The notes: generated from the letters alone by a model not told the origin. A stretch of 64,000 nucleotides of DNA from Mimachlamys varia (GCA_947623455.1 OX392535.1:35116688-35180687); one strand, 5' to 3'; shown: positions 25,601 to 34,260, numbered from the stretch's first letter. Numbers and translations: made by a program.

Positions 25601-28600
25601 GGTTTTTGGATAATATCAAGTGCTTTTGGGTTGGACTGCCCATTGACCATTGTACCATATCTTTACGATATATCATTGTAGCAGCCTGGTTGATCAGCTA
25701 GGGCCTACACCCATACTGCACATCTGCATGATTATCAAACAAAATACTGTCAACCAACTTAATTTCGTGCTTTCATATAAACAACTCTTTTGCTGTGATT
25801 TAATTTCGCATTAATAAGATCAAAAATCTTATGTACAGTACAGTACTCCTACAGTTGGCATATCTCTGATTGAAAATCTTTCGTGGCGACTGATTTTTGC
25901 CAATTTTTTTCACACAGCAAAATATGCGAAAATTAATCGCACGTGAAAATACGTTGGCTATGAAAACTTTTACCCATTCAACTGTCATTCAAGTTTCATT
26001 TAGACAAGTTCAGTTTAAATACTTAAGGGTGAATGAATTAAATGATAGTAAGGTCACATGGTTCATACAGATTTTTCATACCAAAATTCAAGCATATTTC
26101 CAGCACTTTTTCTCATCGAGACAACTTTAATTTTGAAATTCTTTTTGTGATTGTTATTAATTTTTTTTTGAAAATACAAATCAGAAAAAAATTGCATGTT
26201 TACATCTTGTAAGAATGAATTCAAGCACTTTTCATGCATTTGTGAGCAAATTCTAGCACTTTTCCAGCACTGACCCCAAATTCCAGCACTTTTCATCTTC
26301 TGTACGAACCATGTAAGGAAATAGCTACCTGGCATTAACAATCAATATAGCATTAGGAAAAAGATCGAATAAGGGGCGGAATGGGTAAACATCTTACCCG
26401 TCCCTCTGTCTACCTGTAGTATTACAGTACATTTGGACGAAATGTCGCGATACGTTTTTTGACAGCTGACTTCTCTAACTCGCCCTATTGTACTCGTTTC
26501 TTGACAAAGGAAACAGATGTTTTCGAAAGCATCGCAAATTAAGTTTTCAATTCCTGTTTGTGTACAAAACAAACTCAGTATAAATCAATATAGCCATTAT
26601 TTACATGACAGTTTATGTAAATGACTGTACACTGTAAAACACATTTATAACGTACCTCTGTGGACTAAGGAAATTAGTTCGTCATAAGCATAGTTTGTTA
26701 TACGTATATAACAAACAGATGACAGGGGGCTTGGATGGGAATGAAAAACACTATGTTACAACCATGAACTTGATGTAAGCATGTGTGTTATGAACGTGTT
26801 TCACTGTATTAACATAACTTACTTTTTTGATGTATCATGGAAGATGCTCAACAGATGAAGGAACTGGATCAGAAATATTTTCAGGTCTTGAATGCTGTAA
26901 CAGAAAAACAGTTGTTTCTTAGATTAGCAACTACAACGAAGTCAAACTTGCCAGAGACCACTCTGATTTTAGTAAAATCACATAATTTCATAGGCCAAAA
27001 ATAAAACTTTTGTTATTTTTAAAAATTAAAGCACTAATTTAGGAATCATACAGATTATGTCTAACCAAATTCAAGGCTTTTTCAAGGCCTAAACTAAATT
27101 TTCAAGGTCATTTGTACCTGATAAGTCGGCCTGAGAGGGAACAAGAGAACAAAAAAAACTACTTATAGATATCCACTAAATAAACAAATAACTATATACA
27201 GTCTAATTTGTCTTTGGCCTGCACTAGCAGAAACAGACAACCATCAAAAGTAAGCAAATAGTCAGTGGGAGTTATCTCCCCTTCGACACTAAACCTATGC
27301 CAAGGCCACTGGAAGAAGACATCACCACAATACGTGTTTCTATTTCGTAAATCTGTTGTTTTTGTTTTTTTTGATAAATGTGAAAATGAAATGTGAAAGA
27401 AAAGCAAGACTTTGGATATTTATATACTGAATGCTGAATGCCAAAATTCAAGGACTTTTCAAGACCAGAGGCCAAAGTTTTTCAAGGCCCCAAGTGAAAT
27501 TCAAGGCTTTTCAAGGCCCTGACAATTTTGTGGGAAAATGAATTCATGGATAAAGAATATCCGCAAAATCAATTAACGTCCCAATTCTCCCCTCCTCAAA
27601 AGGAAGTAATGAAGTAATGTCTAAAGTTAGGAAAGACATTCTAGCACAGACAATGCTGTACATGTTGTGTTCTTTAAAATCATCCACTGTCAAAACCCTA
27701 TCATTCCATCTTCAACAGGAAGTCACCAAATAACGACTAAGCTTGGGGCTGAAAGTTCTAGCTCAGAAAATGCTGCTGTGTACTTTAAAAATCGTCCAAT
27801 GTCAAAACCATTTGATACACATTCATTCATGCGTGATCATGTTGGATTTCGAAAGGCAGGACTGTAACGAAGCTTTTGATTCTGCAGCTTGATGAACACT
27901 TGTAATTTTCTCTTGGTTATGTTATAGTATAGATGTATATTTCTACACATTTATACTAGAATCTTAACCAGTAACATAGTATGGCCAAATCTGTATTCCT
28001 GTATTCATATTTAGCGTAGATCAAATATGAATGCACAATAGGTACGAAGCCACACAGATTAAAGGAAAACATAAAAGATATGCAAAACTCATCAGGGCGA
28101 TAATTGTTTTGAATGAATCTATAAGATACTAAAGGGCTGCTAAATACTCATACCTAAAAACAATTTTCTCAGGTAAATTAAAATTGCGACAGCCTATCTC
28201 TGCCCTTTATGTCATAACCCTCCTTCATTACGAGGGAGACTCCCTCATTTTGACCAAAATTTACCAATTTCCCTCGAAATCTCCCTCATCTAAGTCCAAA
28301 CTCACACAAACTCAAAATCCACATCCTGTGGTCAAATGATCACCTAGTTACTGCAGCGTATGTGTAATGACCATAACAGATGTGTCTGTATGTGTAATGA
28401 CCATAACAAATGTGTCTGTATGTGTAATGACCATAACAGATGTGTCTGGATCAAATGAATACTTTTTGAAGGTAGTTTGTTACATAAAATGGGAAAGATA
28501 AATTGAGCAATGCAGTTTCAGACCTTTCGTGCACTTTCTCCCTCATTGGAAATATGGAATGAGGGAGATCTACAGAAGACACATTGACCTCTTACCTCTG

Positions 28601-31600
28601 TGTTTCCACTGGAACATTGTGATTAGTGGACTGCTTTAATTCGAAGAATTTCTTGCGATTTTTTTCAAAAAGCCGCTGCAAGTTGCCTTCAGCCCCTTCA
28701 AAGGGCTTTTCACACACCATACTGAAATGTATGATAGAAATATTAACAAACAAAATGTCACAATACAATGATAACATATCAAACCAGAACTGTTCCAAAT
28801 GGACTAAAGTGGAACCGTGATAATCCAGACACCTTCGTTCCCAGTCCAAACCGTCTGTATTACAAGTTTTCCGGACTGCCGAATTTTGTTTACCAGGTCC
28901 AAAAATGTGTTGCGCAAGAGTTATTTCCCTTGACTATATACACGGCAAGATGTTTAAATGACATTACATTAATAAATTTGGGTCTTTTTGTAAATATGAA
29001 TATTTACATATGTTTTCTAATATAGGGATATTCTGTACAGCTGTCGTCAGTTGGCTTGCCCCGACATTTTTCTACCAGCATGGATGAAAATATTGTCAAG
29101 ATTATTGTGGGAATTTTGCTAATGGAAAGTATGCTTCGTTCCAAAAATGTAGTTCTGGAAACGGAATCTGAATTTTCGGACTGATGAGTACAAATAACAT
29201 GAAGGAAATTTGTTCCTGTGCATTTCCATCCAGATTGTGAGTTTTCCGGACTATCGGTGTCACGATTATCGCAGGTCCAAGAATTGAAATTTTTTTTTTT
29301 AACATTTAACTCTATCAAATGGATATTTAACCCCATAAATGTTTTCATTGCAAAAATCAGTACTGTAGTACAAAATAATGACCAGTTTGCGAGCCAATAT
29401 AGTCACTTTACCAGACCGACAAAGGGACAGATAGGAAAGCTGAGAGATCTATCAATACCTACCAGCGTATGTAGTGGTAAGCTGCCTCACAGTGAACATA
29501 ACGTGACCCACTCAGTGTTCCGAGCTGGTTATGTGGCATACCTGTAATAATTACAAACACTATAATACAAACACTATTACTTGACAGGGGAGATAACTCC
29601 AGACTGCTTATAATCTTCCTTATAACAAAAGAATATATTACTTGACAGGGGAGATAACTCCAGACTGCTTATAATCTTCCTTATAACAAAAGAATATTAC
29701 TTGACAGGGGAGATAACTCCAGACTGCTTATAATCTTCCTTATAACAAAAGAATATTACTTGACAGGGGAGATAACCCCAGACTGCTTATAATCTTCCTT
29801 ATAACAAAAGAATATTACTTGACAGGGGAGATAACTCCAGACTGCTTATAATCTTCCTTATAACAAAAGAATATTACTTGACAGGGGAGATAACCCCAGA
29901 CTGCTTATAATCTTCCTTATAACAAAAGAATATTACTTGACAGGGGAGATAACTACAAATTGCTTACAAAATCTTTGTAAATGGCTTGAGGTAAAGTTCA
30001 AATATTACTTTTTGTTTTTATTACAAAAAACACTGCAAATAATTATAAATTCTTTCTATCTTTATCTGGATGTGTCAAACAACAAATAAATGAGAAGAAA
30101 AATTTGTTAAACCTTAATTTCAACAAGATTTTTTTCCACAACAGGACATACCAGTAAATCTGAAGTAGACGAATGATACATCTAACAGAGGAATGATGGT
30201 TTAAGGCCTGATAAAGAATGAAGTGTGGAAAGTTATTCTAAATTCTTATTTGATAAACAGCATGGGTACCTATGGTATAAACTCACCATTATCTGGACAT
30301 AAAGCAATGGCCTGATGGTAGAAACGTTCTGAAGCCGATTTACTGAACCCTTTATCAAAGTCTTGTTGGTAACGTGCTGAAAAAAACATATTTATTATGT
30401 ATAGTTAAAACTTTTGTTTCAAGCTTTTCAGAATCAATGAAAGGAAATTGACAAGATACACACTTACAAAGGGTCAGTATACCTTTTTCACAAAAATGAA
30501 TTCTTTTGAAATCCTCTAAATTATAAATGACAGATGAAATTAAAGAAATTCTCAGAATTTATTTGAAATAAATTTACTTGATGCCCTTGATGACGTTTCA
30601 TAAATAAGTCTTATCTGAAAATTATCATACCCAGGTATAGTATAACCTGCCAAAGCCAATCCCTGTCTAATCAGAAACCCTGTATATTCCATTACAAACT
30701 TATTGTTTTCCCCAGATTCCCTCTCCACTTAAACCCTACCTCTACAAATGGTGTAAACATCCAAACATTTTGGTTCCGGTGACTTAGAGTTTAGACAAGT
30801 TATACCGTTTTAACATTCAGGTTTGTTAATGACGGATTCTTCTTTACGTTAAAGCATTATTTCTTCATGTCCGTAAAATTGAAGACAATCACGATATAAA
30901 GAAAGCTCGCCTACCGATGTCTCCTAGACACACAAGACAGCGATGACAGGCCTTCATGGCCCAGTCCTGGATGATCGGGTTCACATCCTTTCTCCGGCTG
31001 TTATGTCCAAAATGCTTTCTGTGGCCTGGTATAACAACAACAGTACCATTTCAATTTGATATTTACAAGGATTTGATTTCATTTCATAAAAACTTTAATG
31101 GTTTACACAGTAATCAGGGTTCGACACTAACACTAGTCCGTTAGTACGAGACTAGTAAAAAGTCTGCAGGACTAGTAAATATGCTTTGTTTATTAGTCCT
31201 GTTGAGGTTTCTATTTTGTTTTTGTATTCATATCTATAACTTATACTCAAGATGAGAAAATTGTAAAAAGTTAGCACTCAGGATACACCAAAACTCATAT
31301 TAGAGCATTTAGATATTAATTTTTTATTGGGATAGACCCCCCCATACCCCCCGTCCCCCTTCTGGACTGGCCCGCCGGCTCATTGCTTCTTGATTTGTTG
31401 TTCATAACTTAGTGTTTCAACTGAGGCTGAAGCCCTCAGGACTAGCCACAATACCACAGGACCAGTACCTTAAAAAGTAACTAATTTTTTTTGTCCAAGA
31501 AAAATACACAGATCAAAATACCAAACACTGCAGGGGGTCCACTGAAGATATCTCATGTGTTAATATAATGAAATACACATTGTGCAATTCTTTTTCCTTC

Positions 31601-34223
31601 TACGTTCCATAATTGTAGAGAGAAAAGTGGAAGGTTTTGGGGAGTTCTGAAGAAATGTAGTGAGGTATAGATCATGAGGAGATGAATAAACAGTCTTTTC
31701 ATAGTGCATTGCACTGAGTGTCGACTCCCTCTACCAAACATCCTTAAGTTACCCTTAGTTGTTGCAACTAAACCACACATATTTGAGCCACTAAATTTAA
31801 AACCACTTTAGGAGTCCACTATAATTTCTATTGCAAACATCCCCTACCTGTTTTCTGTTCTGGCACGAGATGGAAGTCGAGAACACCATGAAGATTGAGC
31901 GAGAACTCGTACTGAAGTCTGAAGAGGAGGTGGTTGTAGTAGCCTGTTGCCGACGCCAGGTGAGTTCGGAATGCCGACTCCAATGTACTCCCGGGCCGTA
32001 CATGCTGCACACAAAAAAAACCCACAAATATTATTGTCAACTAGAAACAACAAAAGGCCTCATTGCTGAATAAATTGATTGGAAATAAATTTGAACCCCT
32101 GTATCATTCACACATTCATTTTTGCTACATCTTTCTAAAATCTAAGTCCAAGAAATAAATATTTGCAAATCTTTCTAGAAATGATTCCATTGGGTGCTCG
32201 GGTATCATAAAACTTCTTACAAACAAAATCATCTACACAGATTTTGCCATTTATGTAAACATTTTCATGAATATAATGTTGTTACAGGCATGTTGGTAAT
32301 AACCATATTTTATTGTATTCAAATATATTTAAATGATTAATCCTATGGGAAAATCTATTTTTGCTATGGATATAAAAAAAATATCTTATTATGATGCAAA
32401 AAACAACCTTTCGGTTTTGTTTTACGAGCTGTATAATCTGATAGAAGACTTTCCGCCATAGAACATCTTCAGCTTTCCTTCCATACTCGAGGGGGTTGTA
32501 GAACATTAGTCTCTCGCTGTATTCTTTTAATCTGAAATATCAAAGAAAACATGTGAATCATCAATGAATTATGAAAAAAGAAATTTTTTGGACACCTTGG
32601 TTTGGTCTGGTGGGAGAATGCTGGGACACCTTAACCACTCGGCCACCGCTTCCCCTCACCTCAATGTAGAAATTAACATATTTTCAAATGAAATAACATT
32701 ATCTTTAGAGGAGTTACTTTTGAAATCAGTAAAAACAAAATAATCGTTTGAGAAGAGGTAGAGTTCATGCATGTTAAAAGACATCATATTCATAACTTAT
32801 AAGGTACACCTACTTATTACGTAACCCAACAGCATCTTGTGTAAACACCTCCCGATAGGCCTTTCTCTGTTTCAATACTTCATCAAGACGCTTGATCGCA
32901 TCTACAGCAGCCCTATAAAAACAAAGACGGATATAATATGTATATACATATACTTGGGTATACTATTTTGTTTTTAAAGAATATATCAAGAGACAGCATG
33001 TAAACTAGTATAGTTGATACACCAGCATGCATAATTTGCTACTGCTTATGTGTATGAAACAGATGTTAAAGTTTTCCCTGATTTGGTGAAAATAAATATT
33101 ATTATTATTCTTAAAACTGTCGGCAATAGACATTAGCTCTGATCTGTAGATCAAGCCTTTTTTACGATGCTGTTAAGGGAACAAATGATGTTTTTTGTGG
33201 TAGAAGAAACCCACAGAGGAAACAAATTCGCCATCCGAGGGTTTACAATTGACCAACTCTATCAGACATCATTCTTTTTATTTCAGCCACCACTGCATGA
33301 TGCAAAAACCAAAATTCTTGGGAAAGGGTGCACATGTGCATGTTCTGAGGGTCATGCTTGATTACACACAGTAGTACAATGACCATGGAAGTTAGCAATT
33401 GTGGCTATATCGAGGCACCCAAGAATGACCCTAGAACTCAAGTGTGGCGAGTCCAAAGGCCTCTGTCAAAATATTTTTTGATCGCAAATAATTATTTGTT
33501 TCCTTATATATTGAGGGCCCCTAGCTCACATCTATAAAAAAAAATAAACACACAAAAAAATGATAAATTACTATGTCAAAAATTGTTGTGTCTTTCTTTA
33601 CATCATCTACTATTCAAACATGCTTAGTTGTATACTTGAGTATACTACAGTATGCTTAAAATATATCAAAATTTATATGCTTCAAGTGTAACCGATTTGG
33701 AATTAATTTTATAACTACGAATTAAATAGCAGCCACATGTAGACTGGTACTAGAATATAAATAAAATTATTACTGTGAAAGTGTGAACCTCCAAAATACA
33801 ATAAAACTGTATTGTATATTCGAAACGCGTATTTAAAGACTAAAATTATGATTGTTCATCAGGCATGTTTTTGTGTGTTTTAATTATAAACACCTAAGTA
33901 ATATCATAAATCCATAACAAGGGACTATACGCACGTCCCTGCGTATACGTCCCTGCCATAACTGACAAAATTAGATCTCAAATATATTGATCTATTTGTC
34001 GTTTGGCATCAATCAACGATTTGAAGCCAACCATTCATCTCATTGACATAGCGTTAATTTGACTGAATTGTGTAAGTAATGAGATAAATAAAGCGGATGT
34101 TTAAAATAATTCCCAGTAAAACTCGAAACATTGAAAATATGATTTTGTCTCACACCTGTATACCCTTTTGGCTTTATCAACGTCCGGTTTATTTTCGTTA
34201 CTGCTTTCGTGTGTTTTCTTCAT
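13491..34223 (-). CDS. smg5: SMG5, NMD factor (20 exons; 3' end outside)
   Basis: Cytosolic NMD factor. In animals SMG5 pairs with SMG7, binds phosphorylated UPF1 through its 14-3-3-like N-terminal domain and promotes mRNA decay and UPF1 dephosphorylation; its C-terminal PIN domain lacks nuclease activity. Twenty coding exons were built by eye, all with GT-AG or close sites and exactly matching phases: 34156-34223, 32814-32912, 32408-32531, 31848-32004, 30915-31025, 30287-30376, 29463-29541, 28596-28721, 26823-26894, 23535-23725, 23038-23181, 21487-21656, 20794-20896, 19404-19823, 18470-18577, 18089-18161, 17289-17418, 15729-15804, 14667-14845, 13491-13646. They total 892 codons, against about 1016 residues in human SMG5. 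Signature matches include GRKAEDVLWRKV, HRCLVCLGD, MPHNQLGTLSGSRY, ALFSHILNHV, SSQSLWHRLSVL and IRQFGHF. Orthology is firm by linear order; the PIN exons were not found. Confidence 0.94.
13618..14062. repeat. 61-bp array carrying exon 20 acceptor
   Basis: Seven copies, the first being the real exon edge. Each holds, on the minus strand, an acceptor tract ending ccccag followed by TGTTTTCTGCGAGTCGGC. It sits directly upstream of exon 20. Because 61 is not a multiple of three and there are few stops, long frames appear on both strands; the plus-strand 303-codon frame at 13383-14294 is such a by-product. Confidence 0.93.
14285..14395. repeat. Dispersed repeat fragment
   Basis: Related to 51660-51745: shared accat.ggc.caggtc, agcccaacatctgat and ggtgg.ggact/ggagggct phrases, and followed by gacagacagacgacacacgc. 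Typical end of a mollusc dispersed element. Confidence 0.5.
14395..14562. mobile_element. 'caagaggccc' short element
   Basis: Begins acaagaggcccagagggcct and ends ggccctttgggccatgtgag. Both ends have ggccc/gggcc hairpins; the interior holds gacagacgacggacggacga. The same family recurs at 50080-50120 (end only) and in the 61.1-63.8 kb block. Confidence 0.75.
14667..14845 (-). CDS. smg5: smg5 exon 19
   Basis: 179 nt, phase 1 to 0, donor CAGGAG/GTATGT. Encodes MEEVKNVLCSIPSQDWHQIF, then LREDINLSHFPPLAEAHSSL, matching LPEDMALRNLPPLRAAH of human SMG5. The acceptor and first about 77 nt are present in three tandem copies; this is the only complete one. Confidence 0.93.
14768..15285. repeat. 170-bp triplication of exon 19 acceptor
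   Basis: Three units of 170-171 bp, each with the exon 19 start (caccagtgttgg on the minus strand), its acceptor tatccccctacag, and intron sequence including gtacagatagtggctatcaa. Acceptor edges are at 14845 (real), 15015 and 15186. Confidence 0.93.
15729..15804 (-). CDS. smg5: smg5 exon 18
   Basis: 76 nt, phase 0 to 1. Encodes SSQSLWHRLSVLCNILPLET VLAEH, close to human SSQSLWNRLSVLLNLLP. A partial second copy of the acceptor and exon start lies 65 bp upstream in the transcript direction. Confidence 0.95.
15835..15895. repeat. Duplicate of exon 18 acceptor
   Basis: A partial copy of the exon 18 acceptor and first bases (minus strand atatttgacag then AGTTCCCAGTCCCTGTG), with its acceptor edge at 15869, 65 bp from the real one at 15804. 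Confidence 0.85.
15896..16126. other. Intron 17, unique part
   Basis: AT-rich intron sequence; no element or exon seen. Intron 18 (14846-15728) likewise holds only the triplication and AT-rich sequence at 15290-15720. Confidence 0.5.
16127..17289. repeat. 53-bp array carrying exon 17 donor
   Basis: About 22 extra copies of a 53-bp unit. On the minus strand each contains gatgaggtgtaacagtggtg, taataatgacgtgtgcccag and then a donor, GTAAGT in about 14 copies, GTAGGT in about 8 and GTAATT in one. The unit is the last 40 nt of exon 17 plus the first 13 nt of the intron. One unit near the real exon is shortened to 40 bp. Confidence 0.96.
17289..17418 (-). CDS. smg5: smg5 exon 17
   Basis: 130 nt, acceptor ttttgcag, donor GCCCAG/GTAAGT. 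Encodes VEASHQQLKYAIDVVHNEGL then LSTVKLMCDWMRCNSGVIMT CAQ, matching human EGLLPAVKVFLDWLR..P and the CAQ end. Its last 40 nt and donor seed a 53-bp array that fills the next 1.16 kb. Confidence 0.94.
17690..17912 (+). mobile_element. Truncated 'CAGTGGACTCC' element
   Basis: Right part of the family described at 20286-20756: ttatgtgattggttaaaaat, acctcaaaatacatgatatt, aaacatgatataaagaggaa, ending agtggaatccactgta. The left end is missing. Confidence 0.75.
17975..18066. mobile_element. Fragment of a DNA transposon end
   Basis: Contains ctcggttaactcgaaagtct and cttcgagataacgaggtccg actgt, resembling inverted ends of pogo/Tc1-type elements. No target duplication could be defined. Confidence 0.4.
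18089..18161 (-). CDS. smg5: smg5 exon 16
   Basis: 73 nt, acceptor tttgacag, donor GACAG/GTAAAT. Encodes the acidic segment QSGADVENDTETEDYSSTSG SGD, part of the disordered linker. Confidence 0.85.
18254..18469. repeat. Four extra exon 15 donors
   Basis: Units of roughly 42-56 bp, each with minus-strand ctagtatggcccccacagac tcaggtaaga. Extra donors lie at 18254-18258, 18311-18315, 18352-18356 and 18408-18412 (as cttac on the plus strand); the real one is at 18465-18469. Confidence 0.92.
18470..18577 (-). CDS. smg5: smg5 exon 15
   Basis: 108 nt, phase 1 to 1. Encodes FASSKEALHVAEITNKLANF then VIETDTEASMAPTDS. Four near copies of its last about 35 nt plus the donor follow in the intron (18254-18445). 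Confidence 0.88.
18578..19018. other. Intron 14, unique part
   Basis: A plus-strand frame at 18843-19076 is present but without recognisable content; it lies antisense within the intron and ends in the following repeat array. Confidence 0.45.
19019..19398. repeat. ~73-bp intronic array
   Basis: Four to five diverged copies with ggtctgtttagaaaaggtca, agattagaaagggatcgtaa and cagatttgattgggtcagat. The array abuts the exon 14 donor but carries no exon sequence. Confidence 0.85.
19404..19823 (-). CDS. smg5: smg5 exon 14
   Basis: 420 nt, the longest exon. Encodes an acidic, serine-rich disordered stretch (SGDSEEEEEEFVGFFTNESD, later KLAHLSSELYSSSASFLRQN). Donor CCACCAG/GTAAGC is followed directly by an intronic repeat array. 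Confidence 0.88.
20140..20230 (-). repeat. tRNA-derived SINE head
   Basis: On the minus strand, gtggtgcagttgatagcgc (A-box) and ggggttggattcccc (B-box, 20161-20171) sit at tRNA spacing, with a T-arm-like stem around the B-box. Downstream is AT-rich sequence. This looks like a SINE head; the acceptor stem does not pair cleanly enough for a functional tRNA. Confidence 0.65.
20286..20756 (+). mobile_element. 'CAGTGGACTCC' TIR element, complete copy
   Basis: Starts tacagtggactcctctttat and ends ttaagtggagtccactgta. The arms form long imperfect inverted repeats of atatcatg and gtgatattaacagga blocks, and there is no coding frame. Other copies: 17690-17912, 50838-51106, 53665-54121 and a disrupted one at 55064-55905. 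A non-autonomous DNA transposon by structure. Confidence 0.85.
20794..20896 (-). CDS. smg5: smg5 exon 13
   Basis: 103 nt, phase 0 to 1. Encodes a basic run (KSFKRRRRKRRN) followed by SDDSSDLSDVSDLSEG. The pairing of an arginine cluster with DDSDLSEG is also found in human SMG5 and may be a nuclear-localisation and phosphorylation segment. Confidence 0.9.
21176..21420. repeat. Small intronic direct repeat
   Basis: Two copies of a block with tatacatgagtttgaaataa caaag and gtcagtcactgtcactcagt (about 21230-21310 and 21310-21395). Confidence 0.7.
21487..21656 (-). CDS. smg5: smg5 exon 12
   Basis: 170 nt, acceptor ttttccacag, donor CGGAA/GTATGT. Encodes a charged, low-complexity segment (VDEEMEDFSDPEENGR, then QEAEEIPPSSQNHNN), the start of the disordered middle of SMG5. 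Frame chosen by phase with exons 11 and 13. Confidence 0.85.
21740..22420. other. Intron 11, no gene
   Basis: AT-rich intron sequence; a plus-strand frame at 21881-22081 has no recognisable motif. Confidence 0.45.
22421..22974. mobile_element. TIR element, tip family AATGTAAATATAAG
   Basis: Inverted terminal repeats of about 45 bp: left 22435-22480 (cattttagcaaatattgtta, cagtcctataacacacatt) and right 22926-22970 (aatgtgtgttataggactgt aacaacatttgc). Left flank carries atgtaaatataag, shared with elements at 58139 and 60491. Inside is a ggg/ccc hairpin (aaagccctactgggcttt, 22502-22519) and a repeat also present at 11290-11720. Confidence 0.85.
23038..23181 (-). CDS. smg5: smg5 exon 11
   Basis: 144 nt, phase 1 to 1. 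Encodes SKQMTAATAFLLALFSHILN then HVVIRLHAALDEKENP. Matches the conserved ALFSHLVNHV.IRLQAEL stretch closely. Confidence 0.96.
23535..23725 (-). CDS. smg5: smg5 exon 10
   Basis: 191 nt. Encodes SELQDSCQATLQNFNLCMFH, an acidic loop, then DDDMVFKLVVMCMATIHLLQ. The FNLCLF and VF.MV..C...H.L motifs identify the SMG5 helical hairpin region. Confidence 0.95.
24124..25483. mobile_element. pogo/Tigger-like element, TA TSD
   Basis: A 1360-bp element within intron 9. Left end CAGTCGAACCTCGTTAATCC; right end, reversed, CAGTCGAACACCGTTTATCC. It is flanked by TA on both sides (24122-24123, 25484-25485), as for pogo/Tc1-mariner elements. No intact transposase was seen; short frames inside are not recognisable. 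Confidence 0.82.
25540..26050. other. Intron 9 spacer
   Basis: AT-rich intron sequence without recognisable elements or exons. Confidence 0.45.
26056..26314. mobile_element. MITE with ACATGGTTC ends
   Basis: Left end acatggttcatacagat; right end reversed acatggttcgtacagaag. Inside are several ccagcactttt / aagtgctgg copies. A short non-autonomous DNA element; target duplication unclear. Confidence 0.7.
26823..26894 (-). CDS. smg5: smg5 exon 9
   Basis: 72 nt, acceptor tgttacag, donor AAAA/GTAAGT. Encodes IQDLKIFLIQFLHLLSIFHD, the counterpart of the human segment around KRLLVNFMYLQSLL in the helical domain. Confidence 0.9.
27060..27540. repeat. 'ttcaaggcctttt' dispersed element
   Basis: Blocks of ttcaaggctttttcaaggcc at 27069-27110 and in reverse or direct arrangement at 27436-27525 frame about 300 bp of unique sequence. 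Probably the degenerate ends of a DNA transposon. Confidence 0.5.
27541..28200. other. Intron 8, no gene
   Basis: Contains two related copies of a block with aaatcatccactgtcaaaacc / aatcgtccaatgtcaaaacc (27676 and 27789). No exon recognised. Confidence 0.45.
28211..28575. mobile_element. 'ccctccctc' family copy 2
   Basis: Second copy of the element at 9083-9424, with a local 27-bp triplication (gtgtctgtatgtgtaatgac) at 28370-28445. The right end is truncated near the exon 8 donor. Confidence 0.65.
28596..28721 (-). CDS. smg5: smg5 exon 8
   Basis: 126 nt, phase 2 to 2. Encodes MVCEKPFEGAEGNLQRLFEK and NRKKFFELKQSTNH, matching the family pattern PFEGAxGNLxRLxxK. The donor lies about 20 nt from the end of a dispersed 'ccctccctc' repeat. 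Confidence 0.95.
28805..29280. mobile_element. pogo-like MITE
   Basis: Left end agtggaaccgtgataatcca gacacc; right end reversed ggacctgcgataatcgtgac accgatagtcc. Resembles a shorter, diverged relative of the 24.1-kb element. It lies in intron 7. Confidence 0.6.
29463..29541 (-). CDS. smg5: smg5 exon 7
   Basis: 79 nt, acceptor attacag, donor GCTG/GTAGGT. Encodes GMPHNQLGTLSGSRYVHCEA then AYHYIRC across the junction. Nearly identical in pattern to the GMPFNQLGTLAGSKYYN motif of vertebrate SMG5. Confidence 0.96.
29571..29965. repeat. 59-bp intronic array
   Basis: Seven near-identical copies of a 59-bp unit (acttgacaggggagataact, ccagactgcttataatcttc). It starts about 30 bp before the exon 7 acceptor on the transcript strand but does not include exon sequence. 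Confidence 0.95.
30287..30376 (-). CDS. smg5: smg5 exon 6
   Basis: 90 nt, phase 1 to 1, acceptor tttttcag, donor AATG/GTGAGT. Encodes RYQQDFDKGFSKSASERFYH and QAIALCPDN, the TPR-like helix pair (ARYQ..AERFYYQAL..P.NG) shared by SMG5, SMG6 and SMG7. Confidence 0.95.
30915..31025 (-). CDS. smg5: smg5 exon 5
   Basis: 111 nt, phase 1 to 1. Encodes the variable RKHFGHNSRRKD loop, then WAMKACHRCLVCLGDI, the family hallmark HRCLVYLGDL segment. Confidence 0.95.
31110..31480. repeat. Dispersed 'ggactagta' element
   Basis: Block beginning agggttcgacactaacacta gtccg with repeated gactagtaaa, and ending ggactagccacaataccaca ggacc. Looks like a non-autonomous element in intron 4. Confidence 0.45.
31481..31847. 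other. Intron 4 remainder
   Basis: No exon or element recognised; the minus-strand frame at 31553-31780 lacks phase-compatible splice sites. Confidence 0.45.
31848..32004 (-). CDS. smg5: smg5 exon 4
   Basis: 157 nt, acceptor gtgtgcag, donor ACAG/GTAGGG. Encodes STLESAFRTHLASATGYYNH and LLFRLQYEFSLNLHGVLDFH, continuing the helical repeats of the 14-3-3-like domain. Confidence 0.95.
32408..32531 (-). CDS. smg5: smg5 exon 3
   Basis: 124 nt, acceptor tatttcag, donor CGAAAG/GTTGTT (non-consensus after GT). Encodes LKEYSERLMFYNPLEYGRKA and then EDVLWRKVFYQIIQLVKQNR. This is one of the best conserved parts of the SMG5/6/7 14-3-3-like fold. Confidence 0.95.
32588..32662 (-). repeat. tRNA-Ser/Leu-like SINE head
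   Basis: Minus strand aagcggtggccgagtggtta agg is a type II tRNA A-box region. The remainder diverges before a B-box. SINE head or tRNA pseudogene. Confidence 0.5.
32814..32912 (-). CDS. smg5: smg5 exon 2
   Basis: 99 nt, phase 2 in and 2 out; donor AATAA/GTAGGT. Encodes AAVDAIKRLDEVLKQRKAYR and then EVFTQDAVGLRNK, matching the first helices of the 14-3-3-like domain. Confidence 0.93.
32913..34155. other. smg5 intron 1
   Basis: A 1.24-kb first intron, AT-rich. A plus-strand frame at 33167-33361 shows no recognised domain. Confidence 0.7.
34156..34223 (-). CDS. smg5: smg5 exon 1 (start codon)
   Basis: Starts at ATG 34223, 68 nt, ends AG before GTGTGAGA. It encodes MKKTHESSNENKPDVDKAKR then VYR across the junction, corresponding to the short N-terminus before the KRLYRAVVEAV motif of human SMG5. 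The position of the conserved arginine split across the intron supports this start. Confidence 0.85.
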
Positions 34224-34260
34224 CTCTCATGTGAGGCAATGTGTACGGCAATCGACTCAT
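34198..34260 (-). promoter_or_regulatory. Upstream ORF overlapping smg5 start
   Basis: An ATG at 34260 opens a 20-codon frame that runs through the smg5 start codon (34223) in another frame and stops at 34198. A second ATG at 34230 is in the same frame. Whether it lies in the mRNA depends on the unknown transcription start. Confidence 0.5.

Noticed and set aside
29571..29965. CRISPR-like array
   Set aside because: Units are head-to-tail without distinct spacers, in a eukaryotic intron.
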